Shown here: piece after piece, positions 15,220 through 23,613 of the stretch
Position numbering within the stretch: the stretch's first letter is position 1
Layout of the letters: every line of letters begins with the position of its first letter
Assembly: GCF_001742425.1 (NCBI RefSeq)
Contig: NZ_MJEH01000018.1
Coordinates: 1 to 52,990, forward strand
Reading direction: 5' to 3'
DNA length: 52,990 bases
DNA from: Bacillus solimangrovi
GTDB lineage: Bacteria > Bacillota > Bacilli > Bacillales > Bacillaceae_N
Notes under the pieces: model-generated
Database searches by the model: none
Seen by the model: only the letters and a program-made list of their open reading frames with translations
What the model was told of the DNA's origin: nothing
Position numbers and translations under genes: made by a program

Positions 15220-17473
15220 GTTTTATATGAACGTAGTGAGATATAAAGTTGATAAACTTAAAAGTGTGTGCCGGAGGGCGGTTTTTGTTTTATATGAACG
15301 TAGTGAGATATAAAGAAAGAAGTTCCATTAAAAGCAACATTTGATTCATTTTCGTTTTATATGAACGTAGTGAGATATAAAGATTTCTAGCGTCTCTTAC
15401 TGTTTGCAATCGCCTCTGTTTTATATGAACGTAGTGAGATATAAAGTAGATCGTATTTCTTGCACATCAGATTTACCATACTTGTTTTATATGAACGTAG
15501 TGAGATATAAAGTAGTGTACACATAAAATACCCCTTTTCTCAAAATGGTTTTATATGAACGTAGTGAGATATAAAGTTGAAACAATCAGCATACTCTTTG
15601 AATAACATTAAATGTTTTATATGAACGTAGTGAGATATAAAGCACACCATGAAAAATTGCAATACCCTATCGCACTTCCGGTTTTATATGAACGTAGTGA
15701 GATATAAAGGTGAATGAATCAAGTCACAAGAAAAGAGGTTTTTCGTTTTATATGAACGTAGTGAGATATAAAGCAGGCAATCTAACAGGAACTTGTTTTT
15801 TTGCGACCAGTTTTATATGAACGTAGTGAGATATAAAGGAGTCAACACCGCACAAATTAACCATAAATGTCTCACGTTTTATATGAACGTAGTGAGATAT
15901 AAAGACTAGCTTCTCTTCTCCTTCCTCGTCAACTTTAACCTCTAGTTTTATATGAACGTAGTGAGATATAAAGCGAGACAGTTTCCAAATGATAGATTTT
16001 CGGACTTAGTTTTATATGAACGTAGTGAGATATAAAGTCGATTGATTACTGGAGAACCAAGTTTGAATTTCGTGTTTTATATGAACGTAGTGAGATATAA
16101 AGATGTTGAATGGGAATTCTCTTTTTGGAAATTGTTTGGGTTTTATATGAACGTAGTGAGATATAAAGTTATTGAGGGTAAATGTTGTTTGACCATCTTG
16201 AACGTTTTATATGAACGTAGTGAGATATAAAGGTAACAGGAATGCTATTTGTTTCAGCAAAAATTTGAGTTTTATATGAACGTAGTGAGATATAAAGTAT
16301 TTTGTTTAAATGGGGTGAATAAAATTAAAATCGTTTTATATGAACGTAGTGAGATATAAAGTTAGTAAACTTTAAAAGTGTGCCTCGTAGAGCGAACGTT
16401 TTATATGAACGTAGTGAGATATAAAGTCAAAATAGATAGCAATATTCCCAAAACGAATTTGGGTTTTATATGAACGTAGTGAGATATAAAGAATTTACCT
16501 TTTTTAATGTGTGACTTTGAAATCTCTTGGTTTTATATGAACGTAGTGAGATATAAAGTATAATACTTCCACCAGCACCTATTGCGTAAAATGTGTTTTA
16601 TATGAACGTAGTGAGATATAAAGTCGGTTACTTTTTGGTGTTGCAACCCTGTTTGGATCATCGTTTTATATGAACGTAGTGAGATATAAAGTTAATTGGC
16701 GAAACGAAAAGGGTTTCGTTTTTGAGGTTTTATATGAACGTAGTGAGATATAAAGTCAGGAATAGTTAAAGATTCTGTTCCCAAAACATGGTTTTATATG
16801 AACGTAGTGAGATATAAAGGCGTTCAAAATCTTCTCTGAATATTATCTTTGTTTTGTTTTATATGAACGTAGTGAGATATAAAGAAGCCATGAAATTCTA
16901 TCTTCTTTCAAAACAGTTATTGTTTTATATGAACGTAGTGAGATATAAAGACGGTTTACCTTATTCGTCCTTACCACAGTTTTTTAAAGTTTTATATGAA
17001 CGTAGTGAGATATAAAGATGATTCAATTGACCATTTTCGTTACTATAACCCAGTTTTATATGAACGTAGTGAGATATAAAGTACTTACGTTGGAAAGCCC
17101 CTGTATCGTTTAACTCTGTTTTATATGAACGTAGTGAGATATAAAGAGGTGTATTGCTCACGCTTGTCTTCATGATGCTCAACGTTTTATATGAACGTAG
17201 TGAGATATAAAGTTAAGTTAGGTCAAGCTATTATCACTGACATAGTTCGTTTTATATGAACGTAGTGAGATATAAAGTTGTCTGTTAAGTATATATTTTT
17301 AGATACTTTATTTGTTTTATATGAACGTAGTGAGATATAAAGAAGGAATACTAAACGGAAATTTATTTTTTATATCCGTTTTATATGAACGTAGTGAGAT
17401 ATAAAGAAGGAACTACAACAAACACCACATTGGATTTTATGGCGGTTTTATATGAACGTAGTGAGATGAGAAA
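15220..17473 (+). CRISPR. CRISPR array 2: 35 repeats, 34 spacers
   Basis: The repeat is identical to that of array 1, orientation is the same, and spacers run about 34-38 nt. The last repeat (17445-17473) is intact through GTGAGAT and then diverges, marking the distal end. Some 18 nt further on, GTTTTATAATGAAC (17492-17505) resembles the 5' half of a repeat with one inserted base. Spacer 1 (15249-15286), spacer 18 (16362-16397) and array 1 spacer 17 (5712-5748) are related in sequence. The shared repeat and leader indicate that both arrays are served by the same Cas proteins. Confidence 0.98.
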
Positions 17474-17602
17474 CACATATAGACTTGTTGAGTTTTATAA
17501 TGAACAAGAAGAAAGCTATTGCTTGTAATTAGTTTTTTAGGGGATCTGCACTTATATTGTGCAATAAAAACAACTTCTTATTAATCTAGTATAACTATTG
17601 TG

Positions 17603-17755
17603 TTACTTATTATCTTTGGTTAAGTCAGCTACAAACCATATGATGAGAAAAATAAACAAGATACCAAAATATATTATAATAAATGGTCTGTATGCTATCA
17701 CTAATGGTATAGGAATGACTGCTAGTAAAATAAAATAAAAAAAGTATTTGTACAT
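17603..17755 (-). CDS. Small two-span membrane protein, 50 aa
   Basis: ATG preceded by a strong GGGAGGGAAC site eight nt away. It starts MYKYFFYFILLAVIPIPLVI, contains a second hydrophobic stretch FIIIYFGILFIFLIIWFV, and ends in a charged tail (ADLTKDNK). The ribosome site and the clean two-helix pattern make a real gene likely although it is short. No family recognised. It lies on the minus strand just beyond array 2. Confidence 0.6.
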   Translation of the reverse strand: MYKYFFYFILLAVIPIPLVIAYRPFIIIYFGILFIFLIIWFVADLTKDNK

Positions 17756-18024
17756 ATCTATGAGTTCCCTCCCTAATTATCAGTTTTTCTAGAACTTAAG
17801 TATATCAAAATAATAACATTGTAAATACAGATGGTTTTTTATAACATAGTTTGACATATTAATCCTATTTCTAAAATCCAAATATTCGTAATTAATATGT
17901 GTATGGACAGTAGATATAGTAATACTTCTATCATTTTTAATTAGTTAACGTCCACATAACCTCTTTTACATTTTTGGTCATTATTGTTAAAATTACTAAA
18001 ATAGCATTTAAAGGGCGGTTTTCT
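17756..18024. other. Intergenic region between divergent small membrane proteins
   Basis: AT-rich. TTGACA at 17851-17856 is a consensus -35, followed by TAAAAT at 17872, with a spacing a little short at 15 nt; it could be the promoter of the rightward gene. No other feature supported. Confidence 0.35.
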
Positions 18025-18348
18025 ATGGAATGGAAAAATACGAGATGCGTGAAAGGTCTAGCAAATAAATGGTCTTTCAGAATCTCGTTGACTTCGTTAA
18101 TTGCTTTCATACTATGGTCTTTTCTTATAGAAGATTATAAAATTAGAGCATGGGTGTATTATCTTTTACCCGTTCTTGTTTTATCGTTATTTTTAACGGT
18201 TATTGGAATTCCGATAGATGAGAAAACTGATAAAATTTCAATCATTCGAAGCATAGTCTCACTAATCTTATCTTTGCTACTTATTCTGCTAATAGGACTT
18301 ATTTATATAGGTCCAGTCTTGTTCCCTTTTGGAATACCACCACGCTAA
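18025..18348 (+). CDS. Three-span membrane protein, unknown function
   Basis: 107 residues with the ATG at 18025, preceded by AAAGGGCGG six nt upstream. Longer in-frame starts lack a ribosome site. Hydrophobic segments at about residues 20-36, 43-62 and 74-100; the last ends LFPFGIPPR. No known motif. The sequence AAGCGAA...TTCGCTT just after the stop (18348-18373) may be a weak terminator. Confidence 0.6.
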   Translation: MEWKNTRCVKGLANKWSFRISLTSLIAFILWSFLIEDYKIRAWVYYLLPVLVLSLFLTVIGIPIDEKTDKISIIRSIVSLILSLLLILLIGLIYIGPVLFPFGIPPR

Positions 18349-18373
18349 GCGAATCAGCAATGTTTCGTTCGCT

Positions 18374-18889
18374 TTACTCATATTCAGATACCTTATTTTG
18401 AAAAAAGAATGGGATAATAGTTTTCGACGTTACAACCCCATTTGAAATGCTTTTCGACCGTTTACAAGATTCTTATCACAACAAGAATCCCAATTTCAGA
18501 GTGTTGCAAAACATCTATCGTGTATTAGACGTAGAACATTATTTAACAACCCTAACGATTATAAGTGTTCTCTTAATTCTTAATACCGCCAGTTGCAGCG
18601 TACATATTATGCAGATAGCGAGTTATAAAAGAAGATACATATCTTTTATAACTCGCTATTTGTTTTGTGGTGACATTCTAACCTCGTATTGGTCATTGTT
18701 TGTTTTAGTAATGTAGTGGTACTAGATTTTTGCTGAATATATACACGACGGTTGTTCAACCTTTTGGCGTTTCAACTATAAAAAAAGAATCTCTAAAAAT
18801 ATTTTTGATTTATAAAACCTTTTTCAATTCTTTTCGTTTAACTAGGTGAGAAACAAAAAATTCTATTTAAATGAAGAGGAGAATGAAAT
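18374..18889. other. Intergenic region with a long palindrome and a possible gene remnant
   Basis: An open stretch (about 18411-18600) reads KNGIIVFDVTTPFEMLFDRL and onwards like protein but lacks a ribosome site; I treat it as a remnant at most. An 18-bp perfect palindrome with 9-nt loop lies at 18615-18659. The promoter of the next gene must lie in the last 150 nt. Confidence 0.35.
18615..18662. terminator. 18-bp perfect hairpin, possible bidirectional terminator
   Basis: ATAGCGAGTTATAAAAGA (18615-18632), 9-nt loop, exact complement at 18642-18659, then TTTG. Long stem but a poor T-run, so termination is a guess; it may be part of a small repetitive element. Confidence 0.45.
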
Positions 18890-19618
18890 ATGAAAGCAAT
18901 TAAAGTAATGGGAACATTGGCATTATCTGCTGCAATTATCGGCGGAGGGTTATATAGTACAGATGCGTTAGCAAATGAAAAAAAGGTTACTGAGAATCAA
19001 CAAGAAACAGTAGAATATGATTTTAAACAAGATACAACGATTCCAGAAGATGTTCTGAATGAAGCGAAAGAATTAGGCGTACCTACAGCTGGAAGAACAT
19101 TTGCTGACGTATCTAGTGATATTAGTTTGTATTATCAAGCTCTACAAATTGGAGTGGATGTGAAGGATAAGTCATTCGAGCAAATTTATAAGGAAACATG
19201 GGAGCTTGCGGAAAAATTAATGATTCAAGAAGCGAAGGAGCTTGGTATTAACACTGCTGGTAAGTTGTACGATGAATTAGGACAGTTAGCAAGTCAAGCT
19301 TATGATAAAAAAGCATTGAAGATTGCACCAAAGTTAGGTGTTGATACGAGCAATGAATCAATGGCAATTAGTGATGTTCATGCTATTTTGGAAGCAAAGG
19401 ACTTAGGTATTGAAGTGAAGGGTAAAACGACAGAACAATTATCTGAGCTTGTTCAATTTGAACGAATGAAACGCAGCTTCGTACATGCTTTAGAATTAGG
19501 AATTAATGTTGAGAACATGTCAGTGCAAGATGTGAACAAAAAGATCATGTTACAAGATCCAACGTTCGTGAATGACCTATACGGTAATTATAAAGAGCTT
19601 TTGAAAAGCTATAAATAA
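18890..19618 (+). CDS. Secreted protein with repeated 'ELGI-GK' units
   Basis: 242 residues. Sec signal peptide at 1-28 (MKAIKVMGTLALSAAIIGGG..TDALA, cleavage before NEKK). The mature chain repeats a unit of about 30-40 residues around (A)KELG(I/V)xxxG(K/R)xxxxL: KELGVPTAGRTFADV, KELGINTAGKLYDEL, KDLGIEVKGKTTEQL, LELGINVENMSVQDV. A related protein is encoded at 28607-29296. Such units look like small helical hairpins. Function is unknown; a surface or matrix role is a guess. AGGAGA ribosome site and a strong terminator downstream: a monocistronic gene. Confidence 0.75.
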   Translation: MKAIKVMGTLALSAAIIGGGLYSTDALANEKKVTENQQETVEYDFKQDTTIPEDVLNEAKELGVPTAGRTFADVSSDISLYYQALQIGVDVKDKSFEQIYKETWELAEKLMIQEAKELGINTAGKLYDELGQLASQAYDKKALKIAPKLGVDTSNESMAISDVHAILEAKDLGIEVKGKTTEQLSELVQFERMKRSFVHALELGINVENMSVQDVNKKIMLQDPTFVNDLYGNYKELLKSYK

Positions 19619-19650
19619 TCTTATTTCTAAAATTATGTATATGATAGTGT

Positions 19651-19684
19651 AAAAGGTTATCCTAGATAGGATAACCTTTTACTA
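19651..19684 (+). terminator. Terminator of the ELGI-repeat protein gene
   Basis: Perfect 13-bp stem AAAAGGTTATCCT / AGGATAACCTTTT (19651-19680) with a four-nt loop, 32 nt after the stop. Confidence 0.88.
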
Positions 19685-19724
19685 TTGACACACAAATTAT
19701 TCAAATAAATAAGGAGGGTCATAG

Positions 19725-19877
19725 TTGTCAAATACCGAGGATAATAAAACGTCATTAGAAGAAAAAGAAGTTCTCGATGGTTGTATTGGTTGTGCTTCAT
19801 TAGGTTGTTTACCTCTACCAGTGATCTTGTTAGCATTCATCATAAAGCTTATATCGTTATTAAAAGTAGTAGTTTAA
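19725..19877 (+). CDS. Small cysteine-containing membrane protein, 50 aa
   Basis: TTG start with AAGGAGGGT and a five-nt spacing, a near-ideal ribosome site. The product has an acidic N-terminus (NTEDNKTSLEEKEVLD), a GCIGCASLGCLPLP segment with three cysteines, and a C-terminal hydrophobic helix (VILLAFIIKLISLL). TTGACA at 19685-19690 may be its -35. The cysteine spacing suggests acylation, a disulfide or metal binding; I do not recognise a family. Confidence 0.55.
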   Translation: MSNTEDNKTSLEEKEVLDGCIGCASLGCLPLPVILLAFIIKLISLLKVVV

Positions 19878-20205
19878 TCAGAAAGTAGAAATTCTAATAA
19901 CGGTCTGTTATTTTAAAATAATCTGTGATTAGACCGAATATGAACGTTTGTTTTTTAGAAATATTTCGGTTGAAAAATTAAAGTTTATTCCAAAAATCAC
20001 TAAAACCCATAAGAAACAGGGGATAGAGGTAGGTGGACGCACTGTTTTCCGTATCATGAACAAAAGTAATGATGAGACTATAGTTTTTTAGAAAAATTAA
20101 TTAAGTGAAAATGGTTGTAACAAGGGGGATGCAAGTAGTAAAAGACAAGCTACTAACTTAGACAACGAATCTAATAATCTAAGTTTTATTAACTGAAAAT
20201 TGAAA
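19878..20205. other. Intergenic region with a gene remnant
   Basis: An open frame from TTG 19948 to TAG 20091 reads as protein-like sequence (KFIPKITKTHKKQGIEVGGR, then TVFRIMNKSNDETIVF) without a ribosome site; probably a fragment. AACTTAG/CTAAGTT (20155-20185) is a weak hairpin downstream of the leftward DegV gene and may end it. Confidence 0.35.
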
Positions 20206-21048
20206 TTAATCGACTTTCCAAATCATTGTTAGACTGCCTTTACCACCATGGACCCCTATAGTTTGACTTATTGGACCGATAAGAACATCAATATCATCGT
20301 ATTGTCTTACTAATTTATCTCTTATCGATTTTGCCTCATCAATTGCATCAGCATGTAGTACCTGAACTGTTTTTATAGTGTGTTTTTGTTTTTCAATATA
20401 AAATTGCTCCAATATAGTATTGATCGCCTTATTTTTTGTACGGGATTTTTTATATATTTCTACATTTCCATTATTAATCTGTAATATTGGATGAATATTA
20501 AGTAAGCTACCTATCATTTTTTGAATTCCGTTGATACGTCCTCCTTTATAAAGCTGCTCTAACTTTCCAACTAAGATGTAGTTATGATATTTTGTATGCT
20601 CTTTACGAAGTATATCAGCTATTTCTTTTGCTTCCATTCCATTAGAGTGTAATTTCATCCCTTTATTAATCATCATTGTAATTGGATAAGATAAGATTCT
20701 TGAATCTATTACTTCAACAGGAAAATTAGTTAATTTAGCTGCAAGATTGCTGACATTATAAGTACCGCTCAAGTTACCTGATATATGAACTGCAATAGCC
20801 TCATCATAATCGTGTTTTAGTTTTGTATATAGATCAATAAAATCTGATAATGCAGGCTGTGATGTTTTGGGTATGTCCTTCATTTCATCCATCTTCACAT
20901 ATAACTCATCTGGGGATATGTCTATCCCATCTTTATAAATTTTATTACCAAATGAAATATTCATTGGAACAATATATAGGTCTTTATGTGTACGTTCTTT
21001 TTCAGGTACGTACGCAGAGCTATCTGTTATCCAAGCAACCTTTTTCAC
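20206..21048 (-). CDS. DegV family fatty-acid-binding protein (FakB-type)
   Basis: 280 residues. DegV proteins hold one fatty acid; the FakB branch presents it to the kinase FakA. Signature elements: AWITDSSAYV at the N-terminus, KTSQPALSDF, ISGNLSGTYN around residue 90, and GVHGGKGSLTMIW near the C-terminus. GTG at 21048 is chosen because AGAGAGG lies nine nt upstream; the ATG at 21057 directly abuts that site. It is divergent from the DUF1295 gene, and the shared region has LitR/CarH-type sites, so light- or B12-dependent control is plausible. Confidence 0.88.
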   Translation of the reverse strand: MKKVAWITDSSAYVPEKERTHKDLYIVPMNISFGNKIYKDGIDISPDELYVKMDEMKDIPKTSQPALSDFIDLYTKLKHDYDEAIAVHISGNLSGTYNVSNLAAKLTNFPVEVIDSRILSYPITMMINKGMKLHSNGMEAKEIADILRKEHTKYHNYILVGKLEQLYKGGRINGIQKMIGSLLNIHPILQINNGNVEIYKKSRTKNKAINTILEQFYIEKQKHTIKTVQVLHADAIDEAKSIRDKLVRQYDDIDVLIGPISQTIGVHGGKGSLTMIWKVD

Positions 21049-21134
21049 TGTGGTCATCCTCTCTTGGTAGTTTGTATGAAATCGTGCTGAACTAACATTA
21101 AGGTCTTAAAAGAACTTTATCACGGGAAAATAAA

Positions 21135-21174
21135 TTATACAAATAATAAACAAAACTATACAAAATCTATACAA
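21135..21174. promoter_or_regulatory. Putative LitR/CarH operator: TATACAA repeats
   Basis: TTATACAA (21135), CTATACAA (21156) and CTATACAA (21167) each fit the nTnTACAn pattern reported for CarH/LitR-type regulators. A weaker ATAAACAA at 21146 fills the gap, giving steps of 11, 10 and 11 bp, the helical spacing of CarH half-sites. They overlap a plausible DUF1295 promoter (TATACA at 21157, GATAAG at 21180, 17-bp spacer). The regulator gene lies 1.3 kb downstream. Confidence 0.55.
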
Positions 21175-21244
21175 CGTGTGATAAGGTTATAGTGTGTTAG
21201 AATTTCAGTTTTCAAAATAGGTAAGTTAAAGGGAGTGATAATTC

Positions 21245-22039
21245 ATGCTAAATTCTCTATTAGTTGCTTTAATATGCGTGATTACTTATATGACCCTGTT
21301 TTGGGCAGTGGCACAGTTGAAAAAAGATTTATCAGTAGTTGATTTCGGTTGGGGAGGAGGGTTTGTGTTTATTGCGATAACTCTGTTCTTTCTTACTAAC
21401 GAATACACCATCAGGCAAATAATCGTAACATCATTAGTTAGTATTTGGGGAATCAGATTATCTATATATTTATATTTGCGAAATAAAGGTACTGGAGAAG
21501 ATTATCGTTACAAAAATATGAGGAAAAGGTGGACAGAACAAGGAAAAAGCGTTGGCTTAACAAGTTATATTCGAGTGTTCATGTCTCAGGGATTAGCGAT
21601 GTTTTTGCTATCTTATCCTATTGTGGCAGTTTATGCATGGGATACAGGAAGTAGTTTAGGCTTACTGGATTATATAGGTATTGTTATATGGATTATTGGT
21701 TTTTCATTGGAAGTTATTGCAGACAAGCAACTATCCAATTTCAAACAAGACAAACGTAATGAAGGAAAAATAATAACTTCAGGAGTTTGGAAATATTCTC
21801 GTCATCCAAACTATTTTGGTGAATCAGTGTTATGGTGGGGGATTTTCCTAATTGTAAGTTCTGTAACATTAGGTTGGACTGCGGTCGCTGCACCAGCTTT
21901 ACTTACTTTTTTATTGATAAAGGTTACAGGTGTACCACCGTTAGAAAGAAAATATATGAAAAAGCCTGAATTCAGAGCTTATGCAAAAAGAACAAGTATG
22001 TTTATTCCTTGGTTCCCTAAAAAGCAGATTAATGGTTAA
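21245..22039 (+). CDS. DUF1295 membrane protein (steroid 5-alpha-reductase / isoprenylcysteine methyltransferase-like)
   Basis: 264 residues with six or seven membrane segments. The C-terminal half has the DUF1295 pattern: SGVWKYSRHPNYFGESVLWWG, then LLIKVTGVPPLERKYMKK and YAKRTSMFIPWFPKK. In related enzymes the RHPNYFGE region binds the nicotinamide or SAM cofactor. N-terminal VDFGWGGGF is also typical. AAAGGGAGTGA ribosome site. It probably modifies a membrane lipid. Upstream TATACAA repeats suggest control by the LitR-like regulator. A strong terminator separates it from that gene. Confidence 0.85.
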   Translation: MLNSLLVALICVITYMTLFWAVAQLKKDLSVVDFGWGGGFVFIAITLFFLTNEYTIRQIIVTSLVSIWGIRLSIYLYLRNKGTGEDYRYKNMRKRWTEQGKSVGLTSYIRVFMSQGLAMFLLSYPIVAVYAWDTGSSLGLLDYIGIVIWIIGFSLEVIADKQLSNFKQDKRNEGKIITSGVWKYSRHPNYFGESVLWWGIFLIVSSVTLGWTAVAAPALLTFLLIKVTGVPPLERKYMKKPEFRAYAKRTSMFIPWFPKKQING

Positions 22040-22107
22040 GCATTATTTAGGGATTTCAATATAATATTCAATGAACTTGAAATAATCTCATTAATAAAAT
22101 GAAAGCT

Positions 22108-22152
22108 AACCAATAACACTCATGGAATCTTAAATGAGTGTTATTGGTTTAT
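22108..22152. terminator. Terminator after the DUF1295 gene
   Basis: 16-bp perfect stem (22108-22123 with 22134-22149), 10-nt loop, short T-run. Confidence 0.85.
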
Positions 22153-22383
22153 AATCGTTTGAAAATTATTCAATTTTCTAATTGAGATGTTTGAGTTTGA
22201 ATGTATAGATAATACTGTATGATGGGTGAACAAAAATTGTTCAAAACATATTTGTTGTTGTTATAAAGACAAACAAGTAAATATTTAAAAATGCAGACTT
22301 AGTAATAGATGAGAAATGATAAAGAGGTGAGGGTATTTTGTGTTATTTCTTGTATAACTCAATATCTCTTCATCTTTCTCTTT

Positions 22384-22412
22384 TTGTACAACTACTGTAT
22401 AGTATTTATATA
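22384..22412 (+). promoter_or_regulatory. Promoter of the litR-like gene with overlapping putative operator
   Basis: TTGTAC (22384-22389), 17-bp spacer, TATATA (22407-22412). TTGTACAA (22384-22391) and CTGTATAG (22395-22402, the reverse strand reads CTATACAG) both fit nTnTACAn and lie 11 bp apart over the -35. A further ATGTACAA overlaps the start codon (22476-22483). This fits autoregulation. Confidence 0.5.
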
Positions 22413-22475
22413 TTATTGTTTACTTGTTCATTATTATAAAAATATTCTAACGAAGATTGAAAGTGTGAGGACTCT

Positions 22476-23357
22476 ATGTACAATATTAGAATTGCATCAG
22501 AAAAAGTGGGTGTAACCCCTGTTACACTTCGTGCATGGGAGCGTCGGTATGGTTTATTACCTTCATCAAGGTCTGAAGGTGGTCATCGTATGTACTCTAA
22601 GGATGATATAAATAAGCTAATCTGGTTAAAGAAAAAAATGGATCAAGAAGGAATTTCGATCTCTCGAGCAGTGGAACTTTTATCTGACAAAGAAGAAAAA
22701 GAGTCTGTCGAATACGTTATGAAACAAAAGTATCAAGAAATAATAGATCCATTATTTGACGCTTTAATCTCTTTTAACCTTGATAAAGCTCATTCAATTG
22801 TTGACTACAGTTTTTCTTTATATCATTTCGAGAGGGTTTTTGAAACACTTTTTTACCCATTAGCAATAAGGGTAGGTGACGAGTGGGCAAAAGGCAATAT
22901 TACTGTTGCTCAAGAACATTTTGCATCCCAGTTCTTGTTACAAAGGTGCTATAAAATAATGGATATTTTACCAATTCAACCACAGTTACCAAAGGTTGTT
23001 GCACTTTGTCCTGAAGGTGAGCACCATCATCTTGGTTTAATGATGTTTACCTTGTTTTTGCGAAAGAATGGTTTGTGCGTATTGTATTTGGGTCCGAATA
23101 CACCAGAAGAAGGTTTAGATGAACTTTTTGAAGAACAACAAATTCAATTTGTCTGTATGTCCATAACGAGTGTCACTGGTGATGAAGAGATCATGTCTTT
23201 TATTAAAAACTTAAAGGATAAACATTCATCTATTCAATTTATTCTTGGAGGTCAAAGGGCTCAACAGTTAGAGAAATCTGATTACTATAAGGTTCTTGAT
23301 CATAAGCTGGAAACCTGGGAACAATGGTTTAAGGAAGACGTCATGCCCGACAAATAG
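22476..23357 (+). CDS. litR: MerR-type regulator with B12-binding domain (LitR/CarH photoreceptor family)
   Basis: 293 residues. Domains: MerR winged helix 1-70 (IRIASEKVGVTPVTLRAWERRYGLL, GGHRMYS); helical B12-cap domain 85-165; cobalamin-binding Rossmann domain 172-285. The CarH-specific W-x9-EH motif is present (Trp137, Glu147-His148 in GDEWAKGNITVAQEHF). The E-x-H-xx-G motif giving the lower axial ligand is Glu182-x-His184-xx-Gly187. CarH/LitR proteins bind adenosylcobalamin in the dark and repress; light breaks the cofactor and releases DNA. Key residues are intact. Ribosome site GTGAGG. Putative sites lie over its own promoter and before the DUF1295 gene. Confidence 0.88.
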   Translation: MYNIRIASEKVGVTPVTLRAWERRYGLLPSSRSEGGHRMYSKDDINKLIWLKKKMDQEGISISRAVELLSDKEEKESVEYVMKQKYQEIIDPLFDALISFNLDKAHSIVDYSFSLYHFERVFETLFYPLAIRVGDEWAKGNITVAQEHFASQFLLQRCYKIMDILPIQPQLPKVVALCPEGEHHHLGLMMFTLFLRKNGLCVLYLGPNTPEEGLDELFEEQQIQFVCMSITSVTGDEEIMSFIKNLKDKHSSIQFILGGQRAQQLEKSDYYKVLDHKLETWEQWFKEDVMPDK

Positions 23358-23613
23358 AAGTAACAACAAATTCAAAAACAGTATTCAACCTTTTGCGTAT
23401 CATTTGGTTATTCTTCTCATAATTGCTGTTGCACTAGTAGCACAGACATTTTCTCCTCCTGAAGCTGAATTATAAGCGATACAATTGCTATTACATGATT
23501 TGGAGGAGGAGAAAATGAAATACTAATAAAGGTTATGTATAAGGTGAAATTCTTTTACAAAAAGACTTACTCTTGTTGAAGTAAAGACATCGTTAGCACA
23601 AAACCTTATGAAA
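23358..23613. other. Intergenic region with a ribosome-site-masking inverted repeat
   Basis: CATTTTCTCCTCCT (23447-23460) is the exact complement of AGGAGGAGAAAATG (23504-23517), with a 43-nt loop. The right arm contains a very strong ribosome site and an ATG, but the frame after that ATG closes after three codons. An open stretch reading about HLVILLIIAVALVAQTFSPP (23401-23475) is hydrophobic but has no clear start. Confidence 0.5.

Noticed and set aside
18447-18716. 89-codon open frame downstream of the three-span membrane protein gene
   Set aside because: No ribosome site, and its second half is the 18-bp palindrome; kept only as a possible remnant in the intergenic entry.
22309-22515. 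68-codon open frame before the litR-like gene
   Set aside because: No ribosome site, contains the promoter and operator-like sites, and overlaps the real start of the regulator in another frame.
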